From assembly GCA_015075375.1 (NCBI GenBank), contig JABTUM010000003.1:744001-808000 (forward strand): a stretch of 64,000 bases of DNA, written 5' to 3'. This DNA comes from Planctomycetota bacterium (GTDB lineage: Bacteria; Planctomycetota; SZUA-567; H5-PLA8). Shown here piece after piece: positions 1-8,856 of the stretch (its first letter is position 1; each line of letters begins with the position of its first letter). The position numbers and the translations under genes are program-made. The notes under the pieces were generated by a model, which worked only from the letters and a program-made list of their open reading frames with translations, did not search any database and was not told the DNA's origin.

Positions 1-461
1 ACGCGCTGCGCGAGGTCAAAATCTTCGCCGACGGCACGGACCACCAGCACATCATCATCAAGGCCGGCGGTACGGTCCATCCGACCACGGCGCGGACGAT
101 CGACGAGAAAATGCATTACGTCCAAGTGGCCGGGCGCGAAGTTTTCCGCTTCGCGGTCACCAAGATGGTCGAGATGATTCAGGGCACCGTCGAACGCCAT
201 GGGCTGACGATCGATCAGGTCGGGCGCATCGTCCCGCACCAAGCCAACTACCGGATCCTCGAATCGGCGTGCGAGCGGCTTTCGATTCCACCCGAGAAGT
301 TCGTCGTCAACCTCGAGGAATACGGCAACACCTCGGCCGCGTCGGTGCCTTTGGCGCTCGACGAGGCCTACCGCGGCGGGCAGCTCGAGCCCGGCAAGAA
401 GGTGATCTTGGCCGCGTTCGGCGCGGGCCTGACATGGGCGAGCGCGCTGATCGACTGGTAG
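1..461 (+). CDS. fabH: 3-oxoacyl-ACP synthase III (KAS III), C-terminal part
   Basis: This is the C-terminal half of the condensing enzyme that starts fatty-acid synthesis by joining acetyl-CoA to malonyl-ACP. The coding frame is open from base 3, so the gene begins outside the window; 152 residues are visible out of a family norm near 320-335. Two of the three catalytic residues can be seen: the His in VPHQANYRI and the Asn in EEYGNTSAASV. The Cys must lie upstream. It is followed 142 bases later by fabD on the same strand, the usual fab cluster order. Confidence 0.95.
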   Translation, partial: ALREVKIFADGTDHQHIIIKAGGTVHPTTARTIDEKMHYVQVAGREVFRFAVTKMVEMIQGTVERHGLTIDQVGRIVPHQANYRILESACERLSIPPEKFVVNLEEYGNTSAASVPLALDEAYRGGQLEPGKKVILAAFGAGLTWASALIDW

Positions 462-603
462 TATTCGTTTTGGATTGCCGATTTTGGAATTTGGATTGAA
501 CGCCGCGGCCATCTGAGATGAGTGCGGCGCACGAAGTTCCGGCGCGCCCAAGTGCTCAGACTCCCGGCCACCTTTTAATGTACGCGATTACGAAAGGCTT
601 CCG

Positions 604-1542
604 ATGTCCGCATCCCCCGTACTCGTGTTTCCCGGCCAAGGCGCCCAGGCGGTGGGCATGGGCAAGGATCTGGCCGATCGCTACGCCGAGGTCCGGGCGC
701 TCTTCGCGCGTGCAGATGAAGTGCTCGGTTTTCCGCTGACGAAGATTGTCTTCGAAGGCCCTGAAGAAGCGCTGGTTGATACGGCGGTGCAGCAGCCGGC
801 GCTGGTGCTGGTGAGCCTCGCGGCGCTGAAGGCGCTGGAACTTAAATCGGGCCGGCCCGTGACGGCCGCGGCCGCGGCGGGCCTTTCGCTGGGCGAGTAC
901 AGCGCGCTGGCGGCGGTTGGAGCGCTGCCCTTCGACGAGGCGCTGAAACTGGTGCGGCGGCGCGGAGAACTCATGAAGGAAGCCAGCGCCCGTACGCCCA
1001 GCAGCATGGCGGTGATTCTTAAGCTCGACGAAGCCGCCGTGCGCGCGGCATGCGAGCAGGCCGCGCGGGAAACGAATCAGATCGTGAGCCCCTGCAACTT
1101 CAACGGCGGCGGCCAGATCGTGATCGGCGGCCAACTCGAGGCGCTCCAGCGCGCGGGCGAATTGTGCAAGGAAGCCAAAGGGCGCGCGATGCCGCTGAAG
1201 GTGGCCGGCGCCTTCCACACGGCGCTGATGCAGCCGGCCGCCGACGGCCTCAAGGCGGCGCTCGACGCCGCGCCGATCCGGCGCGCGCAGGCGCCCGTGT
1301 ACGCCAATGCGCTGGCCCGGCCTGTTCAGGAGCCCGACGAGATTCGAGCCGCGTTGCAGAAACAGCTCACGAGTCCGGTGCTGTGGGAGCAGAGCGTGCT
1401 CGCCATGGGCGCCGCGGGGCTGACAACGTTTCTGGAACTCGGCGCGGGCAAGACCGTCGGGAATATGATTCGCAAAATCGCACCTGATGCTCAGGTCGCG
1501 AACCTCGGCACGGCCGCCGAATTGGACGCGTATCCCACATAA
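604..1542 (+). CDS. fabD: malonyl-CoA:ACP transacylase
   Basis: FabD moves malonyl from CoA to acyl carrier protein, supplying the extender unit for fatty-acid elongation. The 312 residues match the family length. Visible motifs are GQGAQ at residues 11-15, the nucleophile elbow GLSLGE with Ser95, the conserved arginine stretch near residue 120, and AGAFHTALM with the catalytic His205. The C-terminal GAGKTVGNM motif is intact. It sits between fabH and fabG on the same strand, as in many bacterial fab clusters. The stop codon lies directly before the next small gene, and the two are probably co-transcribed. Confidence 0.96.
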   Translation: MSASPVLVFPGQGAQAVGMGKDLADRYAEVRALFARADEVLGFPLTKIVFEGPEEALVDTAVQQPALVLVSLAALKALELKSGRPVTAAAAAGLSLGEYSALAAVGALPFDEALKLVRRRGELMKEASARTPSSMAVILKLDEAAVRAACEQAARETNQIVSPCNFNGGGQIVIGGQLEALQRAGELCKEAKGRAMPLKVAGAFHTALMQPAADGLKAALDAAPIRRAQAPVYANALARPVQEPDEIRAALQKQLTSPVLWEQSVLAMGAAGLTTFLELGAGKTVGNMIRKIAPDAQVANLGTAAELDAYPT

Positions 1543-1554
1543 AGGATGGCTCGC

Positions 1555-1788
1555 ATGGGCATGACGAAGATTCTGGGCGTGGCGCTGCTGGTCGGCTCGG
1601 GCGTATTGGGCTACATCGCGTACGACAAGTACCAGGAACACAACCGCGGCGCGGAGGCGGTGAACAAGTCCGTCCTGGGCGATATGGGCCTGCAGGTCAA
1701 GAAGGAGATCCCCAAGGAGACCTGGTACTTCGGAGCGGGCGGGGCCGTCTGCCTGGTCTTGGGGCTGGGGGCGATGCTGAAGAAGTAA
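1555..1788 (+). CDS. small two-helix membrane protein in the fab cluster
   Basis: A 77-residue protein with one membrane helix at each end (ILGVALLVGSGVLGYIAYD and WYFGAGGAVCLVLGLGAML) and a charged middle. Its shape resembles DUF3185-type small membrane proteins, but I cannot assign a function. An ATG at 1546 is in frame, but the AAAGGA at 1541-1546 overlaps it. The same AAAGGA lies 8 bases before the ATG at 1555, so I prefer 1555. It lies 12 bases after fabD and 114 bases before fabG, so it probably shares their transcript. Confidence 0.7.
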   Translation: MGMTKILGVALLVGSGVLGYIAYDKYQEHNRGAEAVNKSVLGDMGLQVKKEIPKETWYFGAGGAVCLVLGLGAMLKK

Positions 1789-1902
1789 TTCCAGCGCACC
1801 TCGTGCCTACCTTATAAAACCTTCCCGTCCGTCCTCGCTTGCCTCTGCTCATGTGCTCGTTATCATGTTTCGGCTACGCTGAGGTCAAGGAACGGGACGC
1901 GC

Positions 1903-2643
1903 ATGAAGCTCGACGGGAAGGTAGCCCTCGTGACGGGCGGTGCTCGAGGGATTGGGAAAGCCATTGCCCAAAGCCTGCATGCGTCCGGCGCGAAAGTGGC
2001 GCTGTGGGGCCGTAACGTCGAAGCGCTGCAAAGCTTTGCGCGTGAACTGGATCCGTCTGGCGCAACGGCCAAAGGCTACGCGGTCGATGTGGGCGATTCG
2101 GAGCGGGTCGAGGCGGCGGTCGAGGAGGTCGTGAAGGACTTCGGCCAACTTGACGTCTTGGTCAACAACGCCGGAATCACCGAAGACGGCCTGCTTATCC
2201 GGATGAAGGATGAGCAGTGGCGCAAGGTGCTGGATACGAACCTGACCGGCGCGTTTTTTCTTTTGCGCGCGGCGGGGAAGCGCATGCTCAAGGCGCGCGC
2301 GGGGAGCATCATCAATATCTCCAGCGTGGTCGGGCTGGTGGGCAATCCGGGGCAGGCGAACTACTGTGCCGCGAAGGCCGGACTGCTGGGGCTGACGAAA
2401 TCGGCGGCGAAGGAATTCGGCAGCCGGGGCGTGCGTGTCAACGCGGTGGCGCCCGGGCTGATCGAGACGGACATGACGGCGAAGCTGACCGAAGAACAGA
2501 AGCAGGCCTTGGTGGGCGGTTTGCCGCTGGGGCGGATCGGGCGGCCCGAGGATGTGGCGGGCGCGGTCTGTTTCCTGGCCGGCGACGAGTCGGCGTACGT
2601 GACGGGGCAGGTGCTGAGCGTGGACGGCGGGATGACGATGTAG
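1903..2643 (+). CDS. fabG: 3-oxoacyl-ACP reductase
   Basis: NADPH-dependent reductase of the fatty-acid elongation cycle, short-chain dehydrogenase family. The 246 residues include the cofactor motif TGGARGIG (11-18), NNAG (88-91) and an intact catalytic set: Ser141 in ISSVVG, Tyr154 and Lys158 in QANYCAAKAG. The C-terminal stretch with YVTGQ and VDGGM is typical of FabG. Compare with the SDR paralogue at 5996, which has lost the lysine. It lies between fabD and acpP, so the fab role is well supported. Confidence 0.96.
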   Translation: MKLDGKVALVTGGARGIGKAIAQSLHASGAKVALWGRNVEALQSFARELDPSGATAKGYAVDVGDSERVEAAVEEVVKDFGQLDVLVNNAGITEDGLLIRMKDEQWRKVLDTNLTGAFFLLRAAGKRMLKARAGSIINISSVVGLVGNPGQANYCAAKAGLLGLTKSAAKEFGSRGVRVNAVAPGLIETDMTAKLTEEQKQALVGGLPLGRIGRPEDVAGAVCFLAGDESAYVTGQVLSVDGGMTM

Positions 2644-2784
2644 TCCGTCCGACGGTTTTTCGACGTACCAGTCAAGCGCCGGCCCGAGCGGGCCGATGCG
2701 AAGAGACCGGTCTCCGCCGCACGAGGGGTCGTGGGGCGCGGGAACGGGCCGGTGAACCGAGAGCGTGGAGGACGGACAGAGGCC

Positions 2785-3033
2785 ATGGCCAGCGAAGAAA
2801 TTCAGAAAAAGGTGTGCGACATCGTCTGCAAGCAGCTTGAAGTGGATGCTGCCAAGGTGTCGCTGGAGACCAAGTTCGCCGAGGACTTGGGCGCGGACAG
2901 CCTGGACCAGGCCGAGCTGGTCATGGAGATCGAAGACGAGTTCGACATCAACATCGCCGAGGACGCCGAAGGCAAGATCAAGACTGTCGGCGATCTGGTG
3001 ACGTACATCGACGCGCAGTTGAAGAGCAAGTAA
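2785..3033 (+). CDS. acpP: acyl carrier protein
   Basis: An 82-residue acidic carrier protein that holds growing acyl chains on a 4'-phosphopantetheine arm. The attachment serine is Ser39 in the GADSLDQAELVM motif, followed by the acidic recognition helix. An in-frame ATG lies upstream at 2731, but the protein starting MASEEIQKKV at 2785 matches the family length. The neighbours fabG and fabF confirm that this is the fatty-acid ACP rather than a secondary-metabolite carrier. Confidence 0.96.
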   Translation: MASEEIQKKVCDIVCKQLEVDAAKVSLETKFAEDLGADSLDQAELVMEIEDEFDINIAEDAEGKIKTVGDLVTYIDAQLKSK

Positions 3034-3055
3034 GCGGGCCGAGCGCAAGGCCCAG

Positions 3056-3085
3056 CCGGCGCCGGTCCGAGAATCCGGCGCCGCT
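3056..3085. promoter_or_regulatory. GC-rich hairpin between acpP and fabF
   Basis: The bases CGGCGCCGG and CCGGCGCCG flank a 9-base loop (TCCGAGAAT), giving a 9-bp GC-only stem in the 91-base gap. No T-run follows, so it is not a classic terminator. It may stabilise the acpP mRNA end or partly attenuate fabF expression, since ACP is usually made in large excess over FabF. Function is inferred only from position. Confidence 0.4.
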
Positions 3086-3124
3086 TCGTCTTCGGACGGC
3101 TGGCACGATGAGGACGGCAGAAGC

Positions 3125-4375
3125 ATGGCAGGCAACCGCAGACGGGTCGTGGTGACCGGAATCGGCGCCGTCACGCCTTTGGGCGTGGGCGTCAAGGCGA
3201 CGTGGGAGGCGCTGCTTCAAGGACGAAGCGGCGTGGGCGAGATCACGCTCTACGACCACAGCAAGCATTCGGTCCATATCGCCGGCGAAGTGAAGAACTG
3301 GGATGCCTCCCAGCACATGGACAAACGGGAAGCGAAGCACTTCGACCGCTTCACGCAGTTCGCCGTCTGCGCCGCGGCCGAAGCGATCGCCGACAGCAAG
3401 CTCGACCTGTCCAAGGAAGACGCGCGCCGCATCGGTGTCGTAATTGGCACCGGCATCGGCGGAATCACGACGATCGAAGAGCAGAAAGAACGGCTGATGG
3501 AGCGCGGCCCCGACCGCGTGACCCCGTTCTTGATCCCGATGCTGATGGGCAACGCGGCGAGCGCGCACGTTTCGATCCAGCACAAGCTCAAGGGCCCGAA
3601 TTTCTGCGTGGTCACGGCCTGCGCGGCCGGAGCGCAGTCGGTCGGCGAAGCCCTGCGCGTGATCCAGCGCGGCGAGGCCGACGCGATGGTTTGCGGCGGC
3701 AGCGAAGCGGCGATCACGCCCTTGGGCATGGCCGGTTTCGCGAACATGAAGGCGCTTTCCAAGCACAACGAAGAACCGCAGAAGGCGAGCCGCCCGTTCG
3801 ACCTGAACCGCGACGGCTTCGTGATGGGCGAAGGCGCCGGCGTGATCGTAATTGAAGAACTCGACCGCGCGCTGAAGCGCGACGCTAAGATCTACTGCGA
3901 ACTGGTAGGCTACGGGCAGAGCGGCGACGGCCACCACATCACCGCACCGTGCGCCGACGGCGACGGCGGCATCCGCGCGATGACCGCGGCCCTGCACGAC
4001 GCCGGCTTGCGCCCCGAAGACGTGGACTACATCAACGCGCACGGCACGTCGACGCCGTACAACGACAAGATCGAAACGCTGGCCATCAAGCAGGTCTTTG
4101 GCGCGCACGCCCGCAAGCTGGCGGTGAACAGCACCAAGTCGATGACCGGGCATACGCTGGGCGCAGCGGGCGGCGTGGAAGCGGTCGTTTCGGTGCTCGC
4201 GGTGACCGAAGACAAAATTCACCCGACGATCAACCTCGAACATCCCGATCCCGAATGCGACCTGGACTACGTGAAGGAAGGTTCGCGCGATCTGCGGGTG
4301 CGTGCGGCGCTCTCCAACTCGCTGGGCTTCGGCGGACACAACGCGACGCTGGCCTTCGCCAAGCTGAAGCTTTAA
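3125..4375 (+). CDS. fabF: 3-oxoacyl-ACP synthase II
   Basis: Elongating condensing enzyme (KAS II), 416 residues, joining acyl-ACP with malonyl-ACP. The Cys-His-His triad is visible: Cys166 in VVTACAAGAQ, His in NAHGTSTPYND near residue 303 and His in KSMTGHTLGAAGG near 340. The C-terminal NSLGFGGHNATL glycine-rich motif is intact. It is the last recognisable fab gene of the cluster and starts at an ATG following GAGGACGG. Confidence 0.96.
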   Translation: MAGNRRRVVVTGIGAVTPLGVGVKATWEALLQGRSGVGEITLYDHSKHSVHIAGEVKNWDASQHMDKREAKHFDRFTQFAVCAAAEAIADSKLDLSKEDARRIGVVIGTGIGGITTIEEQKERLMERGPDRVTPFLIPMLMGNAASAHVSIQHKLKGPNFCVVTACAAGAQSVGEALRVIQRGEADAMVCGGSEAAITPLGMAGFANMKALSKHNEEPQKASRPFDLNRDGFVMGEGAGVIVIEELDRALKRDAKIYCELVGYGQSGDGHHITAPCADGDGGIRAMTAALHDAGLRPEDVDYINAHGTSTPYNDKIETLAIKQVFGAHARKLAVNSTKSMTGHTLGAAGGVEAVVSVLAVTEDKIHPTINLEHPDPECDLDYVKEGSRDLRVRAALSNSLGFGGHNATLAFAKLKL

Positions 4376-4407
4376 CGCCGCGCCCAGGCAGGCCGAACGG
4401 AGCGTCC

Positions 4408-4899
4408 ATGCGCCACGCCGTATGCGTCCTGTTGCTCCTGAGTTGCGCGGCTCTTCACGCCCAAGCCCCGGCTCCCGGCGGCGCCGAACGGATCCACGCG
4501 CAGTTCCTGGAACTGATTCAGAAGCGCGTCGAAGCCGAGATGAAGGGGCTGCCGCCGGAGCAGATCGAAGCGGCCGCGAAGCAGATGGGCGCGACGAAGG
4601 AAGAGCTGCCCGCGAAGATGGCCGCTAAGATGCTCGAAGAGCACGGTCCTTATTTTCGCGTCACCGAAGCGCAGGCCCAGGCGATGCTCGCGGGAAACTT
4701 CGACGACGAAGCCAATGCCAAGACCGTGCGCGCGGACCTGAAGATTTTCAAGGATCTCGAAGTACCGCTGCCGCGCCTGCTGGTGGTGCAGATCGAATCG
4801 TTCAGCACCGGAAAGCTGAAGGGGCTGGAACTGGAGTTTTTCGCGCGGCACTGCGCGGCTTTGCGCGAACGCGCGAAGCAGGCGCTCGAAAAGAAGTAG
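4408..4899 (+). CDS. secreted protein of unknown function
   Basis: A 163-residue protein starting with a clear signal peptide (MRHAVCVLLLLSCAALHAQA), probably cut after an Ala near residue 18-20. The mature part is Lys/Glu/Ala-rich and looks helical, with no cysteine-rich or catalytic motif that I recognise. It starts 32 bases after fabF and ends 21 bases before bioB, so it may share a transcript with either. An open frame extends far upstream over fabF, but the signal peptide and the fabF overlap argue for the ATG at 4408. Confidence 0.7.
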   Translation: MRHAVCVLLLLSCAALHAQAPAPGGAERIHAQFLELIQKRVEAEMKGLPPEQIEAAAKQMGATKEELPAKMAAKMLEEHGPYFRVTEAQAQAMLAGNFDDEANAKTVRADLKIFKDLEVPLPRLLVVQIESFSTGKLKGLELEFFARHCAALRERAKQALEKK

Positions 4900-4920
4900 C
4901 CGCCGCACCGGGAGGTTTTC

Positions 4921-5940
4921 ATGTCCGAGATCGCCGCACGATTGGGCCAACAGGTTCTGGAGCACGGGTACAAGCTGACGCGCGAGGAAGCCACGGCCCT
5001 TGCCGCGCCTGAGGTGGACGTGTACGACCTGATGTATTGGGCGCACAAGATCCGCCGGAAGTACAAGGGCGAAGAAGTTCACGCTTGCAGCATCGTCAGC
5101 GTCAAGACGGGCGCATGCAGCGAGGACTGTTCGTTCTGCGCGCAGTCTTCGAAGTACAAGACCAATTCTCCGGTGCACGACTATCTCGACAAGGACCGCA
5201 TCAAGGCCGCCACCGCCGCGGCGAAGAAGCAGGGCAGCTACGCGCTGGGGCTCGTCGCCGCCGGATACGGTCCAAAGGAAGAGGACATCGACAAGTACGT
5301 CGAGTACATGCAGGCGATGGACGAGGTGGGCGGCGTCGAGAAGCACATCAATATCGGGATCATGAACGAGCGCCAGATCGAACGGCTCAAGGGCGCCGGC
5401 ATGGTCTGCTGCGGGCACAACCTCGAGACCAGCCGCAACCACTTCCCCAAGATCTGTTCGACGCACAGCTACGACGAGCGTGTGGAGACGCTGAAGGCGC
5501 TGGGCCGCCAGGGCGTGAAGATCTGCAGCGGCGGCCTCTTCGGCATGGGCGAGACGTGGGCGGACCGCGTGGACCTGGCGCTGGACCTGCGCGACTTGGG
5601 TGCGGCGAATATTCCGATGAACTTCCTGAACCGCATCGAAGGCACGCCGCTTGAGGATTCCAAGCCGCTGGCGCCGATGGAGATCCTGCGCACGGTGGCC
5701 CTGTACCGTTACGTGCTCTTCGACCGCGATCTGGGCGTGTACGGCGGGCGCGAAGTGAATTTGCGCGACCTGCAGAGCATGATCTTCTTCGCCGGCGCCA
5801 GCGCCGTGATGGTAGGGAACTACCTGACCACCGCGGGCCGCCCGGCCGAAGTGGACCGCCAGATGGTCCGCGACCTGGAACTGCAGTTCGCGCCCGCGCG
5901 GCAGTTGGAACCGCTGCCGGCGGCCACTAAGGACGTTTAA
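4921..5940 (+). CDS. bioB: biotin synthase (radical SAM)
   Basis: BioB inserts sulfur into dethiobiotin in the last step of biotin synthesis. The radical-SAM 4Fe-4S motif is present as CSEDCSFC (Cys66, Cys70, Cys73). Further family cysteines are seen in GMVCCGHNLETS and VKICSGGLFGMGE. Length 339 matches the family. The start is an ATG preceded by GGGAGG, an excellent ribosome site. bioF lies 1.7 kb downstream; bioA and bioD are not in the window. Confidence 0.96.
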   Translation: MSEIAARLGQQVLEHGYKLTREEATALAAPEVDVYDLMYWAHKIRRKYKGEEVHACSIVSVKTGACSEDCSFCAQSSKYKTNSPVHDYLDKDRIKAATAAAKKQGSYALGLVAAGYGPKEEDIDKYVEYMQAMDEVGGVEKHINIGIMNERQIERLKGAGMVCCGHNLETSRNHFPKICSTHSYDERVETLKALGRQGVKICSGGLFGMGETWADRVDLALDLRDLGAANIPMNFLNRIEGTPLEDSKPLAPMEILRTVALYRYVLFDRDLGVYGGREVNLRDLQSMIFFAGASAVMVGNYLTTAGRPAEVDRQMVRDLELQFAPARQLEPLPAATKDV

Positions 5941-5995
5941 TCGAGCGCCGCCGTCCGGCGTGCACTCAAGGCGTCAGGAGGCGCGAAGTCCATAC

Positions 5996-6724
5996 ATGAG
6001 CGCTTCCGTCCCGCCACCCACCGCTTTGATTCTTGGCGCGTCCGGTACGCTGGGCGGTGCCGTTGCGCGCACGCTGGCGGCGCGGGGCTACGCGCTGGGC
6101 CTGCACGCGCACCAGCATCCCGAACGCGTCCCCGAATCGCTGCCAGGCTCGAAAGCTTATCGCGCCGATTTCCGCGAGGCCGGCGCGGCGGAGGAACTCG
6201 CCAAGGCCTTCCTGGCCGATTTTGGGAAACTCGACGCGCTGGTCTGGGCCGCGGGGATCTCGCGCGATGCCCCCGTGGCGGCGCAGGACGAAGCCGACTT
6301 GCGCGAAGTCCTCGCGGTGAACCTTACCGCGCCGTTCCTGCTTTCGAAGGCATTGGCGCGAACGTTCCTGAAGCAGAAGAGCGGGCGCGTGGTCTGGGTC
6401 GGTTCGCACGCGGGCCTTTCGGGACGCGCGGGCGGCGCCGCGTACGCCATGGCGCAGTCGGGACTCCTGGCGCTGGCCAAGTCGCTGGCGCGCGAATGGG
6501 GGCCGACGGGTGTGCAGGTTCATGCCGTGATTCCCCCGTTCGTGCGCGACTCGGGAATGGGTCGCGCAGCCAGCGCCGAGTTCGTCGAGGCGGTCCAGAA
6601 GCGCAACGTCTTCCGGCCTGACACCGATCCGGCGGAGGCCGTGGCCGCGTTCGTGGCGAATCTGCTGGAACAACCCACCTCCTCGGGGCAGGTCTTCGTG
6701 CTGGACGCGCGGATTGTGCCCTAG
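5996..6724 (+). CDS. short-chain dehydrogenase family protein lacking the catalytic Lys
   Basis: A 242-residue FabG-like Rossmann protein. It has the nucleotide-binding GASGTLGG motif near residue 15, a WAAGIS motif in place of NNAG, and Ser in WVGSHAGLSG. The active-site motif reads YAMAQ, so the Lys of YxxxK is Gln (codon CAG). In this family that lysine lowers the tyrosine pKa and binds the nicotinamide ribose, so activity may be altered or lost. An in-frame GTG at 5960 is possible, but the ATG at 5996 has AGGAGG 14 bases upstream and gives a normal N terminus. It lies between bioB and bioF; a biotin-related role is only a guess. Confidence 0.82.
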   Translation: MSASVPPPTALILGASGTLGGAVARTLAARGYALGLHAHQHPERVPESLPGSKAYRADFREAGAAEELAKAFLADFGKLDALVWAAGISRDAPVAAQDEADLREVLAVNLTAPFLLSKALARTFLKQKSGRVVWVGSHAGLSGRAGGAAYAMAQSGLLALAKSLAREWGPTGVQVHAVIPPFVRDSGMGRAASAEFVEAVQKRNVFRPDTDPAEAVAAFVANLLEQPTSSGQVFVLDARIVP

Positions 6725-6811
6725 GCGGCCGCTCGTTCCTAATCGCACAGGTGCTTCGAAATCACGGTCGAGCAGGTATCCAAGCTCGATTTCAGCGTGT
6801 AAAATTCGTGT

Positions 6812-7615
6812 ATGGAAGGCTCAGCATCCCCCCCGGTTCAACCCACTCGCCCACCGCACAGCGCCTGGATGCTCCCGGCCGCCGTCTGGTTGATCTTGTT
6901 CGTGGCGTTGAATGTGGGGTATTCGCAGCAGGCGTACGTCAAGACGTTCGAGGGCGGTTACCGCGGCGGACTGAGTTTGGGCTTCCCGTTCACGCTTTGG
7001 GACGAGGGGCATTTCTTTCTCGCCGATAAGGAAAAGGGCCTGCTGATCGAGGCGTACGGCGGATGGCTGTTCTCGGGGTTGGTGCTGAACACCTTAGTCT
7101 TTGTCCTGGTGGCATGGGGCGCGGGCTTGGCGGGGACGAAATACTCGCGATTTGCGGCCGCGCGCGCGGAGGCGGCGGGCGCGGCGCCGGCCGGTCCGGT
7201 GATCTTCGCGGGTTGGACCACCGTGAGCGCCATGGGGCTCGCGACGGTGTTGCTGACGGTCTTCAACTTCCAGGTGCGCACCGAGCAGGTTTCGGGCGCG
7301 CCGTACCTGACTTCCTTCGAGCACGAATGCGGATGGCCGGCGGTGATGTGGGAAGGCCGGGATCGCTTTCAGCGCGGAAGCGGTGACGCACCGATGCCGG
7401 AGACGGTGGTGGAGGTAGACCGCGACGTGTTCGAGGCGCAGTACGCGCCGCGCCGGCACATGGGGATCCGCGTGAGCAGTTGGAAGCATCGGGGTATGGT
7501 GGTGAACCTGCTCTTCGGCGCGTTCCTGGTCATGGCCGCGGGCGGGGCGAGCGAGTGGTGGCGCAAGCGGAGGCAGGCGCGTGCGGAGGCCGCTTCGGTT
7601 AGCCCCGCCGCCTAG
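6812..7615 (+). CDS. membrane protein of unknown function
   Basis: A 267-residue protein with four predicted membrane helices: near residues 13-32, 75-97, 130-150 and 232-247. A soluble loop of about 80 residues lies between helices 3 and 4. The C-terminal tail is Arg-rich and probably cytoplasmic. I recognise no family. It lies in the same direction between the SDR gene and bioF, with 33 bases to bioF, so co-expression with bioF is likely. Confidence 0.7.
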   Translation: MEGSASPPVQPTRPPHSAWMLPAAVWLILFVALNVGYSQQAYVKTFEGGYRGGLSLGFPFTLWDEGHFFLADKEKGLLIEAYGGWLFSGLVLNTLVFVLVAWGAGLAGTKYSRFAAARAEAAGAAPAGPVIFAGWTTVSAMGLATVLLTVFNFQVRTEQVSGAPYLTSFEHECGWPAVMWEGRDRFQRGSGDAPMPETVVEVDRDVFEAQYAPRRHMGIRVSSWKHRGMVVNLLFGAFLVMAAGGASEWWRKRRQARAEAASVSPAA

Positions 7616-7648
7616 CGTAACCGCCATCGCACCGTACACTTTTCATCC

Positions 7649-8812
7649 ATGTCCTGGCCCTCCCGACTTCAACGCCGCCTCGATGCGTGGCGCGACGCCG
7701 GCCTGCAGCGGCGCTTGCGCGTGGCCGAAGGTTCCGGTACGCGCGTGCGCGTCGACGGACGGGAACTCGTCAGCTTTGCGAGCAACGATTACCTGGGCCT
7801 CAGCACGCACCCGGACGTGCTCGCGGCTGCGCATGCGGCGTTGGACCGTTCGGGCGCGGGCGCGACGGCCAGCCGGCTGATCTGCGGCACCAAATCCGAG
7901 CACGCCGAACTGGAAGCCGATCTCGCGCGCTTCAAGCGCAGCGAAGGCGCGCTCGTCTTCGCCAGCGGGTATCAGGCGGCGCTGGCGGCGCTGGTGGCGC
8001 TGGGCTCGGGCGAAGAAGATCCGCCGCCGGTGTTGCTGCTCGATCGGCTCTGCCACGCGAGCCTGCTCGATGGCGCGAAACTCAGCGGCGCTCGGGTGCG
8101 CACCTTCAAGCACAACGACGCGGCCGACCTCGAACGCCTGCTGCGCGCGGAAGCCGGACCGCCGGCGCTGGCGGTCGTCGAATCGCTGTACTCGATGGAC
8201 GGCGATGTGGCGCCGCTGCGGGACTTATATGCCGCGGTTCAACGCCACGGCGCTTGGCTGTTGGTCGATGAAGCGCACGCGACCGGCGTCCTGGGTCCCT
8301 TGGGGCGCGGGGCGCTGGCTGAGGTCTTTGAAGGGGAATGGCCGGGCGACGTCCTGAGCCTCGGCACTCTTTCGAAGGCGCTGGGGAGTCAGGGCGGGTT
8401 CCTCTGCGGCCCTAAGATTGCCCTGGAGAGCATCGTGCATGCCGGGCGGGCGTTTGTTTTCAGCACCGGTCTGGCCCCGGCACCTGCGGCGGCCGCACGA
8501 GTCGCGTTAGGCTTGCTTAAGGATGATGCGCGGCGCTTGCGGCTGCTGGAGGCGAGTGAAAACCTGCGCCGACGGCTGCGCGCCGACGGCTGGGAGATTC
8601 TGGGCGGTCCGGGGCCGATTTTGCCGATACGGGTAGGCGACGAAGCGGACGCCGTGGCTTTGGCCGAACGCCTTTGGAGCCAAGGTTTTTGGGTGCCGGC
8701 GGTACGCTACCCGACGGTTAAGCGCGGGCAGGCGCGGCTGCGCTTAAGTCTTTCGGCGGCACATACCCCGGACGAGATCCAGGCGCTGCTTACGGCGCTG
8801 GGGAAGCGCTAA
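7649..8812 (+). CDS. bioF: 8-amino-7-oxononanoate synthase
   Basis: PLP-dependent alpha-oxoamine synthase that condenses pimeloyl-ACP/CoA with alanine in biotin synthesis. At 387 residues it matches the family. Visible features are the N-terminal FASNDYLGL motif, VDEAHATGVLG with the PLP-contacting Asp and His, and SLGTLSKALGSQGG with the PLP-binding lysine. The related enzymes Kbl and ALA synthase share these motifs, but the nearby bioB favours BioF. Confidence 0.9.
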   Translation: MSWPSRLQRRLDAWRDAGLQRRLRVAEGSGTRVRVDGRELVSFASNDYLGLSTHPDVLAAAHAALDRSGAGATASRLICGTKSEHAELEADLARFKRSEGALVFASGYQAALAALVALGSGEEDPPPVLLLDRLCHASLLDGAKLSGARVRTFKHNDAADLERLLRAEAGPPALAVVESLYSMDGDVAPLRDLYAAVQRHGAWLLVDEAHATGVLGPLGRGALAEVFEGEWPGDVLSLGTLSKALGSQGGFLCGPKIALESIVHAGRAFVFSTGLAPAPAAAARVALGLLKDDARRLRLLEASENLRRRLRADGWEILGGPGPILPIRVGDEADAVALAERLWSQGFWVPAVRYPTVKRGQARLRLSLSAAHTPDEIQALLTALGKR

Positions 8813-8856
8813 CTCGGCTTGTGGAAGCACGTAACGGAGACTAGACTGGTCTGGCC

